A DNA stretch of 64,000 nucleotides from Pelagicoccus albus (GTDB lineage: Bacteria; Verrucomicrobiota; Verrucomicrobiia; Opitutales; Opitutaceae), in assembly GCF_014230145.1 (NCBI RefSeq), contig NZ_JACHVC010000008.1, positions 62,001-126,000 of the forward strand, given 5' to 3'. How positions within the stretch are numbered: position 1 is the stretch's first letter; each line of letters begins with the position of its first letter. Both the position numbers and the translations under genes were made by a program. A model generated the notes under the pieces. It had not been told where the DNA came from. It saw nothing but the letters and a program-made list of their open reading frames with translations, and made no database searches. Shown here piece by piece: positions 17,625 through 26,570 of the stretch.

Positions 17625-19100
17625 CTAGGAGAAGCGCTTCCAGAGCGATGGCGAGAAGAGGGCGAGAATGGCGTAGAGCTCCAAGCGGCCCATGATCATT
17701 AGCAGGGCCAGGAAGTACTTGGTATGCGTGTGCATGAAGGCGAAGTTTTCCGTAGGACCCACCTCGGCCAAGCCAGGACCAATGTTGAAAAAGCAGGCGA
17801 ATACGGCGCTCAAATTCGTATCAACCTTCAAGTTTGGCTCGAAAATAGAGACGACAATGATCGAAGAGAGCACGACGCCCGAGGTAAGTATTAGATAAAT
17901 CGATACGTCGCTTAAGGCCTGTTGGCTTAGCACGTTTCCGTTGAGGCGAATTTGCCGCACGACGCGGGTGCGGAAGGAACGTTCCACGCTCAACAAGGAA
18001 ATGCGGATGGCTACGACGATGCGGTAAATCTTAATGCCGCCTGCGGTTGATCCCGAGCAACCTCCGGCTACCATCAGGAGAAGCAGAGTCATTTGAGGAA
18101 GGGCGGACCAGGCTACATAGTCTTCGGTGGCGAAGCCGGTTGTAGTCATGATTGTCACGACCTGGAAAGTCGCAGCCCGAATAGCGTGGTGTGCTTCGTT
18201 GCTGGTGCCATCCAGCACGAGAGTCGAGGCGATCATCAGCGATGCGAAAACGATGATGAGCAAGTAGGCAAGGAACTCGGTATTGCGACGCAGGAAGTAG
18301 AACCTGCCACAGCTCAAGCGGATGATGAGCAGGAAGCTTACGCCCCCTAGAATCATGAATACGATCGCGATCCACTCCATAGCGGGGCTATGGAAATCCG
18401 CGAGGCTTCCGCTTCGCGTGCTGAAGCCTCCGGTCGAAAGGGTGGTGAAGGCGTGATTAATGGCTTCGAAGAGATTCATTCCCGCGATCCAAAAGCTCAG
18501 GGTACAAGCCAGAGAAAGTCCGATGTAAACCCAGACTAGGCGAGCGACCGTGGACTGGATACGGCTTTCCTCAAATTCGCTCACGGTTCCCGATGCCTCG
18601 TTTGCGTAGAGCATTTTTCCTCCCACGCCGATGAAGCCCAATACCGCTACGAAGAAGACGACGACTCCCATGCCGCCGATCCATTGGCTGAGCGAACGCC
18701 AGAAAAGCAGGCTGGGAGGCAGTTGCTCCAAGTTGGAAAGCACGGATGCACCCGTCGTGGTCAGGCCTGAAGCGGCTTCGAAAATCGCGCCCGCGAAACC
18801 GACTTCCGGCACCACGATCATGTAGGGGATGGCTCCAACCAAACTGGCCAAAAGCCAAGAAATCCCGATGGTGCAGAGCGCTTCTTTACGGAAGAATTTT
18901 TTGGTATGCCTGCGGCCAACCCAAAAGAACATTCCTGCCCCCACCAAAGCCGTGCAGGTGGATGCGATGAAAGCGGTACGAGCCAACTTTCCGAATTCTT
19001 GGGTATCCAGCTGGAAAGAGACGCCGAGGCAAACCGCGAAGGCGATTGCGAGGATCAGCATCACGACCCCAAGCAGCTTCGAAACGAGAGGGAAATTCAT
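17625..19100 (-). CDS. trkH: Trk-type potassium uptake membrane subunit
   Basis: 491 aa polytopic membrane protein of the TrkH/KtrB superfamily. The four pore loops can be picked out: TTTGAS, STGGFS, TTTGFA and FNIGPGLAEVGP, each with the conserved filter Gly. It conducts K+ (in some members Na+-coupled) across the inner membrane. The gene follows trkA by 13 bp, so the regulator and channel are made together. No separate NAD-binding domain is fused. Confidence 0.92.
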   Translation of the reverse strand: MNFPLVSKLLGVVMLILAIAFAVCLGVSFQLDTQEFGKLARTAFIASTCTALVGAGMFFWVGRRHTKKFFRKEALCTIGISWLLASLVGAIPYMIVVPEVGFAGAIFEAASGLTTTGASVLSNLEQLPPSLLFWRSLSQWIGGMGVVVFFVAVLGFIGVGGKMLYANEASGTVSEFEESRIQSTVARLVWVYIGLSLACTLSFWIAGMNLFEAINHAFTTLSTGGFSTRSGSLADFHSPAMEWIAIVFMILGGVSFLLIIRLSCGRFYFLRRNTEFLAYLLIIVFASLMIASTLVLDGTSNEAHHAIRAATFQVVTIMTTTGFATEDYVAWSALPQMTLLLLMVAGGCSGSTAGGIKIYRIVVAIRISLLSVERSFRTRVVRQIRLNGNVLSQQALSDVSIYLILTSGVVLSSIIVVSIFEPNLKVDTNLSAVFACFFNIGPGLAEVGPTENFAFMHTHTKYFLALLMIMGRLELYAILALFSPSLWKRFS

Positions 19101-19113
19101 GCGGAGAGGGGAG

Positions 19114-20475
19114 CTACTTGGTTAGCTTTAGCAGCTCCTTGATGCGGCTTTTGCAGATGATCGCGATGATGGAATCTCCCGCTCTCAAGATGTCGTCCCC
19201 AGTCGGGGTTCTAGGCATGTAGTTGTGCTCATGCCCCACCAGAACGCACTCTTCTGGCCATTCGATATCGCGAATCTTCTTGTCCACAACGGAGGATTTC
19301 TCGGCGATGTCCAACTCGATGATGAAGTTGTTGTCGATCTCCTCGCGCACGCTGTCCTCCAGCTGGATGAAAGGCTTTTTGCCGATGTAGCGGAGGACTT
19401 CGTTGGTGGCGGCGATACGGGGGGAAACGGCTAGCTCTACTCCGAGGTTGGTGTTCAGCTTCTCCAAGATTTCGATGTAGTCGGCCCGGTTGATCGCCAG
19501 CATAGTGTGCTTGGCTCCGAGCTTGAAGGCCTGCAGGCAGGTCATGATATTGTCCTCGTCGTCCTTGCGACAGGCTACGAAGAAGTCGGAGTGCCCAATC
19601 TCCTCCTCCTCGAGGACGCGAAGCGAAGTGCCGTCTCCGTGAATCATAGTTACGGATGGAAGGCGTTCGGCGAGAGCTTCGCAGTGCTTCAGGTCACGCT
19701 CAATGATGCGGATCTTGAAGCGAGGGTTGGAGAGAAGTCGGGCGAGGGAAATCGCGATTTCCGAGCCGCTCAGAATGGTAACCGATATCTTCTTGGAGCC
19801 CTTGGAAGAAGGGTCGAAGAGGGCTTTGGTTTCAAACAGGGAGTCCGGATGGCCAAAAACAGTGACTTGGTCTCCGACCTTGAGGGTGGTGTTGGCGTTG
19901 GCGACGATGTTGGTGTCGTCTCTCTGCACCAGACCGATGCGGATGTTACCCGGCAGTTTAAGGTCTTTCAGGGGAATGTCGCATACCTTGGCTCCGGATT
20001 GGATCTCGATGGACTTCACTTCGATTTGGCCTCGGCCAAAGTCTTCCACCGCCACGCGTCCTGGATTTCGAATACGTTTGGCGAGCTCCACCGCGGCGAG
20101 TGCTTCTGGATTTACCAGATGGTCGATGCCGAAGTGCCGTTGGTGGTTTATCAAGGTGTTGTCTCGGTAAGTGGCGTCGTGGGCTCGAGCGAAGGTTTTC
20201 TTTGCTCCGAGAGCCTTGGCTAGGGAGGCGGAGACCAGATTGGTCTCGTCGCTGCTGGTCATGGCCAAGAAGAAGTCGCATTTTGAGGCGCCTGCTTTGA
20301 GTAGGGTGCTGGCGGATGAGCCATTTCCTTTCACCACCCGCACGTCCACGGTTTCGGTGAGAGTCTGCGCCAAGGCTTCGTCGCGCTCGATCACGGTGAC
20401 ATCGTGGTCGGCGACGCTGAGGGTTTCGCTCAAATGGGTACCGACTTCGCCGGCTCCAACGATAACGATCTTCAT
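19114..20475 (-). CDS. trkA: Trk potassium uptake regulator (double RCK)
   Basis: 453 aa from the ATG at 20475, where MKIVIVGAGEVG begins the first Rossmann fold; a start at 20511 would add 12 unlike residues. Two RCK_N/RCK_C pairs follow. The first has GAGEVGTHLSE and the acidic end of beta-2 (VIERDE). The second has a less regular nucleotide loop (ILSGSEIAISLARLL) with VIERD-like IIERDLK. It gates TrkH in response to nucleotides at the cytoplasmic face. First gene of the trkA-trkH operon. Confidence 0.92.
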   Translation of the reverse strand: MKIVIVGAGEVGTHLSETLSVADHDVTVIERDEALAQTLTETVDVRVVKGNGSSASTLLKAGASKCDFFLAMTSSDETNLVSASLAKALGAKKTFARAHDATYRDNTLINHQRHFGIDHLVNPEALAAVELAKRIRNPGRVAVEDFGRGQIEVKSIEIQSGAKVCDIPLKDLKLPGNIRIGLVQRDDTNIVANANTTLKVGDQVTVFGHPDSLFETKALFDPSSKGSKKISVTILSGSEIAISLARLLSNPRFKIRIIERDLKHCEALAERLPSVTMIHGDGTSLRVLEEEEIGHSDFFVACRKDDEDNIMTCLQAFKLGAKHTMLAINRADYIEILEKLNTNLGVELAVSPRIAATNEVLRYIGKKPFIQLEDSVREEIDNNFIIELDIAEKSSVVDKKIRDIEWPEECVLVGHEHNYMPRTPTGDDILRAGDSIIAIICKSRIKELLKLTK

Positions 20476-20677
20476 TGCTGAGCCTTTAGGCGAACAGTCG
20501 CCGCGATTCAAGAACCACTTTTTGACACCTAAAGTTGTTTGTTAAAGCGGGACGCGACGGTTTCTGGCTTTTCCTCTTGTGTGAGAGTTGCGTCCCCATC
20601 CGACCCGGGGCCTTGAGTTTGACTTAATCCCGAGCCTTTTCTTCGTAGGAATTCCCCACTCAATTCATCATCGCTTT

Positions 20678-23428
20678 ATGCTACTCAAGAAACTCCCCCT
20701 TCTCGCTGCTCTCTTTGCGGCAACCGCAGCTTTTTCAAGCAGCTCCCAAGCCTCGGAACGAACCCGAGACCAGATAAACGACGGCTGGAAATTCGCTCTC
20801 GGGCACGCCACGGATAAGCAAAAGGATTTCGGACACGGGCTCGGCTATTTCTCCTATCTCGCCAAAACCGGTTTTGGTGACGGGGCGGCATCTCCCTCTT
20901 TTGACGACCGGGCGTGGCGGGAAATTTCCATTCCACACGACTGGGCGGTCGAGGCGGAGTTCTCGCCGGACGCCAGCTACAGCCACGGTTTCAAGGCGAT
21001 TGGCCCCGGCTTCCCAGAAAGCAGCGTGGGCTGGTATCGGCGGGAGCTGGACATCTCGGAGGACGACCTCGGCAAGCGGATCCGCATCGAATTTGACGGG
21101 ATCTACCGCGACGCGGCGGTGTTTGTGAATGGTTTTTTTGTTGGGCAGGAGCCCAGTGGGTTTGTCTCCCAATCCTATGACATCACCGAGTATTTGAACT
21201 ATGGCGGGAAAAACGTGGTCGCGGTTCGTGCCGACGCCTACATGGAGGAAGGCTGGTACTACGAGGGTGCGGGGATCTATCGTCATGCTTATCTGCTCAA
21301 GACTGCTCCGGTGCACGTGGCCCGCTACGGGACTTACGTCACCACTGAAGTCGAAAAAAACAAGGCGGCAGTTTCGGTCGAAACCAAGGTCGCCAACGAC
21401 AGCGATTCAGCGGCCACCGTTTCCGTTTTCCAGAGCATTTTGGATAACAAGGGAAAGGAAGTCGCCAAGGCCGAGAGCCTCTCGATCGAAGTCGGCGCGG
21501 GGAAGAGCGGAGTCGTGTCTCAAGACCTGATGCTCAAAAAGCCGAAGCTATGGGATTTGGACAGCCCAAACCTCTACACCATGCTTACCCAAGTGAAGGA
21601 TTCCGAAGGCGAGCTCATCGACGAGTACCGCACTTCATTCGGCGTTCGCACGATACGCTTCGACCCTAACGAAGGCTTTTTCCTCAACGGACGCTCGGTC
21701 AAGCTCAAGGGCTCCAACAACCACCAAGACCATGCGGGAGTGGGAGCGGCCATGTCGGACGCGATGCAAGATTTCCGTATCAAGGCGCTTAAGGACATGG
21801 GAAGCAACGCGTATCGAGTTTCCCACCACCATGCGTCGCCCGCCCTGCTGGAATCCTGCGATCGCCTCGGAATGCTAGTGATCGACGAGACTCGCCTGAT
21901 GGGCATTAACGAGTACCACTTCGACCAGCTCGAGCACTTGATCCTGCGCGACCGCAATCATCCGAGCGTAATCGTTTGGTCGGTTGGTAATGAGGAATGG
22001 GGCATCGAGGGCAATATCTTTGGAGCTCGGATCGCTAAGCGTATGCAGGACTTTGTGCACCGGCTCGATCCGACTCGTGTGGTGACTGCTGCGGTGAGCG
22101 GCGGTTGGGGCGGCATCTCTTCCACCATCGAAGCATTTGGAGTTAATTACATTAAGCACGGTGACGTCGATCAGCAGCATGAGGACTATCCTGATCAGAT
22201 AATCATCGGTACTGAAGAAACCACTACGCAGCAGACCCGCGGTATCTATTTCGAGGACGCGGCTTTGGCTCATCAGCACCCTAAGGAGAATGGCTCTTCC
22301 GGTGGAAACGCCGAGCTAGGCTGGAAATTCTATGACGAGCGCGACTACACGGCAGGTGTTTTCTTCTGGACTGGTTTTGACTATCGCGGCGAGCCGACAC
22401 CTTACGAATGGCCCGCAGTGCTTTCGCAATTCGGTATTCTCGATAACTGTGGCTTCCCGAAGGATGGTTATTACTATCTAAAGTCCTGGTGGTCGGATGA
22501 GCCGGTTCTGCACATCTTCCCGCACTGGAATTGGCCCGGTAAGGAAGGCGAGACAATCGAAGTCAGAGCCCATTCCAACTATGAGGAGGTTGAGCTTTTC
22601 GTTAATGGCGAATCCCAAGGCCGCAAAGAGATGCCGCACAACGGGCACCTGGCATGGGATGTTGAATACGCTCCCGGCGAGTTGTTGGCCAAGGGCTACA
22701 CGGATGGAAAAGTTGTCGCGGAAAAGCGGGTACGCACTACCGGCGAATCCGCCGCCTTCGCATTGGAACCGGATCGCTCTGAGATCAAGGCAAACGGTCA
22801 GGATATCTCGGTTATCACCTTGAGCGTTTTGGATGAACGAGGAGACGTCGTTCCGACCGCGGACGATTTGGCCTTTTTCACCATCGAAGGACCGGGCGAA
22901 ATCATCGGAGTGGGCAACGGAAATCCATCATCGCTCGAGCCCGATCAGTATAACGAATCGGTTGAAAAGATTAAGGTAGGAGAGTGGGTCGGTCCCAAGG
23001 CTTCAATCACCGATCAGCCTGTTGTTTTCGAAACGACCTTCGACAGCCCCGAGCTGGAGAAGGGACAAAGTGCCCGCATGCTGCTCAATCCAGTCGGCAA
23101 GGATCTCAAGCTTACCTTGAATGGTAAGCTGCTGGATAACGCCCTTTTCGACGAAGCGGTGCCGGTGGAATCGCTTGATTTAAAGGCGAGCGGAAACGTC
23201 TTGAAAATGGAAGCGATGCCATTCGACGAGTGGGGCGCTCGTGAAGATGTCCAGACCCTTTCCCCGCTTGCGTTCGCCATCACGACTCCTGCCGAGCAAT
23301 ATAAGCGAAAGGCTTTCAACGGTCTCGCTCAGATCATCGTGCAGAGCACCGGTGAGGCGGGGGAGATCGTCCTCAAGGCGGAAGGCGAAGGCCTAGAGGC
23401 GGTATCTCTCATTATCTCAGCCCACTAG
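20678..23428 (+). CDS. Secreted GH2 beta-galactosidase-like enzyme with C-terminal insertion
   Basis: 916 aa from the ATG at 20678, which begins a signal peptide (MLLKKLPLLAALFAATAAF); the frame is open from 20588. GH2 layout: jelly roll, Ig-like, TIM barrel, uninterrupted DUF4982 domain (VELFVNGESQGRK near 640), C-terminal Ig-like domain. Acid/base Glu439 in SVGNEEWG and nucleophile Glu513 in IIGTEETT. About 120 residues (757-876) are inserted in the last Ig-like domain, between GVGNGNPSSLEP and RKAFNGLAQ; they look like a beta-sandwich (galactose-binding-like). Periplasmic or extracellular; substrate unknown. A strong terminator follows. Confidence 0.9.
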   Translation: MLLKKLPLLAALFAATAAFSSSSQASERTRDQINDGWKFALGHATDKQKDFGHGLGYFSYLAKTGFGDGAASPSFDDRAWREISIPHDWAVEAEFSPDASYSHGFKAIGPGFPESSVGWYRRELDISEDDLGKRIRIEFDGIYRDAAVFVNGFFVGQEPSGFVSQSYDITEYLNYGGKNVVAVRADAYMEEGWYYEGAGIYRHAYLLKTAPVHVARYGTYVTTEVEKNKAAVSVETKVANDSDSAATVSVFQSILDNKGKEVAKAESLSIEVGAGKSGVVSQDLMLKKPKLWDLDSPNLYTMLTQVKDSEGELIDEYRTSFGVRTIRFDPNEGFFLNGRSVKLKGSNNHQDHAGVGAAMSDAMQDFRIKALKDMGSNAYRVSHHHASPALLESCDRLGMLVIDETRLMGINEYHFDQLEHLILRDRNHPSVIVWSVGNEEWGIEGNIFGARIAKRMQDFVHRLDPTRVVTAAVSGGWGGISSTIEAFGVNYIKHGDVDQQHEDYPDQIIIGTEETTTQQTRGIYFEDAALAHQHPKENGSSGGNAELGWKFYDERDYTAGVFFWTGFDYRGEPTPYEWPAVLSQFGILDNCGFPKDGYYYLKSWWSDEPVLHIFPHWNWPGKEGETIEVRAHSNYEEVELFVNGESQGRKEMPHNGHLAWDVEYAPGELLAKGYTDGKVVAEKRVRTTGESAAFALEPDRSEIKANGQDISVITLSVLDERGDVVPTADDLAFFTIEGPGEIIGVGNGNPSSLEPDQYNESVEKIKVGEWVGPKASITDQPVVFETTFDSPELEKGQSARMLLNPVGKDLKLTLNGKLLDNALFDEAVPVESLDLKASGNVLKMEAMPFDEWGAREDVQTLSPLAFAITTPAEQYKRKAFNGLAQIIVQSTGEAGEIVLKAEGEGLEAVSLIISAH

Positions 23429-23446
23429 GCTAGTAAATTTCTGTGG

Positions 23447-23480
23447 GCGGGTCGCTTTTTCTGAGCGGCTCGCTTTTTTT
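23447..23480 (+). terminator. Intrinsic terminator of the second GH2 gene
   Basis: A 10-bp stem GCGGGTCGCT / AGCGGCTCGC (two G-U pairs) is followed by seven T residues. Confidence 0.85.
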
Positions 23481-23542
23481 GTGACCAAGTTAGGTTGGGG
23501 GGATTCGATCAGCCTCACTTTGGGATAATGAATCGTTGGGCT

Positions 23543-23568
23543 CACCCTTACCCTATTGGGGCAGGGTG
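23543..23568. other. Hairpin in the leader region of the TonB receptor gene
   Basis: CACCCT / AGGGTG (6 bp), a 2x2 internal loop, then CCC / GGG with a TATT loop. It lies 140 bp before the TonB receptor start. No T-run follows, so it is not a terminator; it does not match a riboswitch class I recognise. The 281-bp gap (23429-23709) holds nothing else beyond the GH2 terminator. Confidence 0.35.
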
Positions 23569-23709
23569 CCTATGAGATAATCTTGCTAAATATCACTCCG
23601 CGAATTGCGTCCTTCTTTGGCTGTGTTTAAGGTTTTCGGTTCCTTCCGAAGTGTCAGGGGCTATGGCAAGCTCTTCAGAGACTAAGACCGCTACGGTTCA
23701 GGTGTGTAT

Positions 23710-25866
23710 ATGAAATTTCGATTTTCTCCTAAACTAGTTATTTGTTTAGCTCCGCTTGCTTGTTCAATCATGTACGCGATCCAAGAGGCGGACGAAGAAG
23801 ATATATTCGAATTGGATACTGTCTTTGTTACGGCGGAAAAAACGGTTGAGAAATCGGTCCAGAAAACCCCGATCGCCATGAGTGTCGTGGATTCGGAAGA
23901 GTTGAAGGTAAACGCGATAAGCAGCGCTGCCGACCTAGGGAGCTACTTGCCCAACCTTCATATAGCCAAGAGCTCTAACGCCATGGAAATCGCGATTCGT
24001 GGAATCGGTAGTTCCAATAACAGCGAAGTTGGGGATCCGGCAGCGGCTTTCTCGATAGATGGAGTCGTGTATGCCCGACCTGAATCGGCGGGGGTCGCTT
24101 TCTATGATGTCCAGCGGGTTGAGGTTTTGCGAGGTCCGCAAGGTACCTTGTACGGTCGCAATACCATAGCCGGTAGCTTAAATGTCATTACCAATAAGCC
24201 TAATCAGGTTAAATCGGCGGAGTTGAATTTCGGATACGGTAGCTACGGCCAGCGAGAGCTCGACGGATTCGTCAATCTGCCGCTAGGCGAGCTTTGGGCC
24301 CTAAGGACTGCATTTTATGCGTCGAGCCAAGATGGTTACATCGATAACTCTAGCGAGTTGCTTACCGATGCGAAGGATTATGGGTGGGGTGATAGCAAAA
24401 GCGCCCGCGTGCACCTAATCTATCAGCCCGACGAGGATTTTTCTATGCTGTTCACCGTGCATGGCTCGAGGCTCAAGGGAGCTTGGAACTCCTTTGTCTT
24501 GCGGCCCGTGGATGGGAGCGCTCCCGGCTATGAGGTGCAAGTCGATTACCCTAACTTGCAGGACGAGAGCCATACCACAGCCAATGTCGAAATCAGCAAC
24601 AGTTGGGGAGCAGTTTCTATGTCGTATCTCGGTTCGTATAGCGAGGAGACTGTAGATTCCATTCTCACTACTGCTGTCTCGCCCTTACCCGATCCGGCTT
24701 TTGTTTCTGGCCCAAATATCAACCGGCAGGATTTGAGGAGTCATGAGCTTCGTTTTAGTACCAAAGAGCCTGATCGCTTGGAGTGGGTGGCCGGATTATT
24801 TCTTTTTGAGGAGAACAACGATGTTTCACTCGTATTCCCGGAGTGGGGAATCGCTTTTTTGCAACCCGATGTCCTGAGCGAATCGAAGGCAGTGTTTGGA
24901 CAAGCGACGTGGAAGCTAACGGAACGCTCTCGACTGATCGGAGGCTTGCGTTTCACTCGGGACCGGAAAGCGAGAGAAGGCGGGCAATTCACCGTTCTGG
25001 AGGATGGTAGCTACGGTGTGCAGCTTTCTGTTAATTCAGCGGATCGTGAATGGGATTCCTCCGACTACAAATTTGGTTGGGAATACGATTTACGGGACGA
25101 ATCGCTCTTCTATGCGACGATTTCCACTGGGTTCAAGGCGGGGGGCTTTTTCGATGGAACTGGAGATGTCTACTACGAGCCAGAGGAGATTGAAGCCCGT
25201 GAAGTTGGCATGAAGAACCGTTTTCTCGAAGGACGTCTGCAAGCTAATTTCTCCGTTTTCGATTACGATTACACCAACTTCCAAGTCACCAACATCGAAC
25301 AGAATGCGGTGACTGGAGAGTTGGGAACGGTTACCCGAAATGCCGAGAAAATCCCCGTTCGCGGTTTGGAATTCGAGAGCCTCTTTCAACTTGGGAAAAA
25401 CGAGAAGCTGTCGCTCAACCTGACTTGGCTCGATGCCCGATTTGACACCTTCGAGTTGGGAGCGACTGATCTTTCGGGGGATTTTTTGCAAAGGGATCTA
25501 TCCGGCAATCAACTCGCTAAAGCCTCGGAGTGGACCGTCCAGTTTTCCTATTCCAAGATCTTTGAATTCGAAAACCAGTCCCTGCTCCGGCTGCGTTTCA
25601 ATTCCCGCTACAACTCGGGCTACTACTTGTCCTACGACAACTTTCCCCTGCCGCCAAATCCGGTCGATACGTGGCAGCCTGCTTTTACCAGCTCGGACCT
25701 TGTTCTGACTTATGAGCCTTCCGACCGCCGCTACTACTGCTCGCTTTCGCTTAAGAACTTGGAAGACGAGCTGGTCATGACTTCAAGCGGTGGAAATGCG
25801 AATGGCATCATGGCCAACCTGTCCATGCCCCGCACCTGGGGGGTGAGAATCGGGGCGAAGTATTAG
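23710..25866 (+). CDS. TonB-dependent outer-membrane receptor
   Basis: 718 aa. Short signal peptide, TonB-box-like LDTVFVTAEK (about 40), plug domain (about 45-160, with IRGIGSSNN and VEVLRGPQGTLYGRNTIAG), then a 22-strand-type barrel ending in the C-terminal aromatic of RTWGVRIGAKY. It belongs to the general siderophore/vitamin/oligosaccharide receptor group and is not a SusC; no SusD partner is present. It imports an unknown ligand using TonB energy. The start at 23710 is preferred to 23704 because MKFRF begins the signal peptide. It is preceded by a 230-bp leader and is convergent with ydbL. Confidence 0.9.
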   Translation: MKFRFSPKLVICLAPLACSIMYAIQEADEEDIFELDTVFVTAEKTVEKSVQKTPIAMSVVDSEELKVNAISSAADLGSYLPNLHIAKSSNAMEIAIRGIGSSNNSEVGDPAAAFSIDGVVYARPESAGVAFYDVQRVEVLRGPQGTLYGRNTIAGSLNVITNKPNQVKSAELNFGYGSYGQRELDGFVNLPLGELWALRTAFYASSQDGYIDNSSELLTDAKDYGWGDSKSARVHLIYQPDEDFSMLFTVHGSRLKGAWNSFVLRPVDGSAPGYEVQVDYPNLQDESHTTANVEISNSWGAVSMSYLGSYSEETVDSILTTAVSPLPDPAFVSGPNINRQDLRSHELRFSTKEPDRLEWVAGLFLFEENNDVSLVFPEWGIAFLQPDVLSESKAVFGQATWKLTERSRLIGGLRFTRDRKAREGGQFTVLEDGSYGVQLSVNSADREWDSSDYKFGWEYDLRDESLFYATISTGFKAGGFFDGTGDVYYEPEEIEAREVGMKNRFLEGRLQANFSVFDYDYTNFQVTNIEQNAVTGELGTVTRNAEKIPVRGLEFESLFQLGKNEKLSLNLTWLDARFDTFELGATDLSGDFLQRDLSGNQLAKASEWTVQFSYSKIFEFENQSLLRLRFNSRYNSGYYLSYDNFPLPPNPVDTWQPAFTSSDLVLTYEPSDRRYYCSLSLKNLEDELVMTSSGGNANGIMANLSMPRTWGVRIGAKY

Positions 25867-25888
25867 GTGCTCGGGCGGCTGAGCTGCT

Positions 25889-26281
25889 TTAGCCCTTCTG
25901 CGACCAAGTTCCGTCCGGAGCTTGCACCCAAACGCCGCTAGCTGACTTGGCCCGCAAGTCTTCCGCTCTGCCTTGGCCAACGAGGGTGGCGGTAAGACCG
26001 AGCTTCTGTCCCACGATAGTGTAGAGGGCCCGGCGGTCTGCGTTTTCCGAGTTCATCAGCTGGGTCTCGGCGGGTTTGAGCATGGCTCGTTGCTCGAGTA
26101 GCCCCTTGTTGTTTTCGCCGACTTTACCCTCGAGCTTGAGGGCGTCGACTTGGGCAACTCGCTCGATGAGTCGCTGCTTGATCGCTTCCTCGTCCTGGTT
26201 CTGGGCTTGGGCGAAACTAGGCAAGATCGCAAAGAGTAGGGCGAAAAGGGGGAGTATTCGGGAGATGGATATCGTTTTCAT
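25889..26281 (-). CDS. ydbL: YdbL family periplasmic protein (DUF1318)
   Basis: 130 aa with a signal peptide (SRILPLFALLFAILPSFAQA). The mature part EEAIKQRLIERVAQVDALKL...GKVGENNKGLLEQR matches the DUF1318/YdbL family. In E. coli YdbL is a periplasmic factor that keeps YdbH-YnbE bridges correctly assembled. Third gene of ydbH-ynbE-ydbL, 30 bp after ynbE. Convergent with the TonB receptor, 22 bp apart. Confidence 0.85.
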   Translation of the reverse strand: MKTISISRILPLFALLFAILPSFAQAQNQDEEAIKQRLIERVAQVDALKLEGKVGENNKGLLEQRAMLKPAETQLMNSENADRRALYTIVGQKLGLTATLVGQGRAEDLRAKSASGVWVQAPDGTWSQKG

Positions 26282-26311
26282 CGTGGCAGAAATTCGTGTT
26301 TTGAGGCGGGT

Positions 26312-26512
26312 TTATTCGGAGGCGTTTACAGTGGCTGAAGCGGCGTCGATGTCATCGAAGACATTGGCCAATTCCTTCTGTAGCTGAACCTTTAGGTCGA
26401 TGGTCAGGTTTAGGTAGATCGGGTCGAAACTGCTGTGAGTCTTGACGCTGATGCAACCTGTCAGGGCCAGGCAAAGGGAGCCGAGGGCAAGGAGGGAGGT
26501 TTGGATTTTCAC
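26312..26512 (-). CDS. ynbE: YnbE-like outer-membrane lipoprotein
   Basis: About 66 aa if it starts at the GTG at 26512; an in-frame ATG at 26566 would add 18 charged residues ahead of the signal peptide. The lipobox is LALTGC, then a short mature part of which SSFDPIYLNLTIDLKVQLQK resembles YnbE, whose strand completes the YdbH beta structure at the outer membrane. The C-terminal VFDDIDAASATVNASE is acidic. Middle gene of the operon. The start codon is the main uncertainty. Confidence 0.8.
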   Translation of the reverse strand: MKIQTSLLALGSLCLALTGCISVKTHSSFDPIYLNLTIDLKVQLQKELANVFDDIDAASATVNASE

Positions 26513-26570
26513 GTTGGTTGGTTTTATTTTGTGACGCTTAGCCGAGGCGGACTGTTTGTTTAACATAGCT

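Noticed and set aside
19507-20223. 238-aa open frame opposite trkA
   Set aside because: Antisense to conserved RCK motifs; composition typical of a shadow frame in GC-rich DNA.
23480-23709. TPP or cobalamin riboswitch before the TonB receptor
   Set aside because: GATAATG and a hairpin are present, but the conserved cores (CTGAGA / thi box, or B12 box) are missing.
20678-25866. GH2 plus TonB receptor as a SusCD polysaccharide-utilisation locus
   Set aside because: A strong terminator separates them, the receptor is not SusC-like and there is no SusD.
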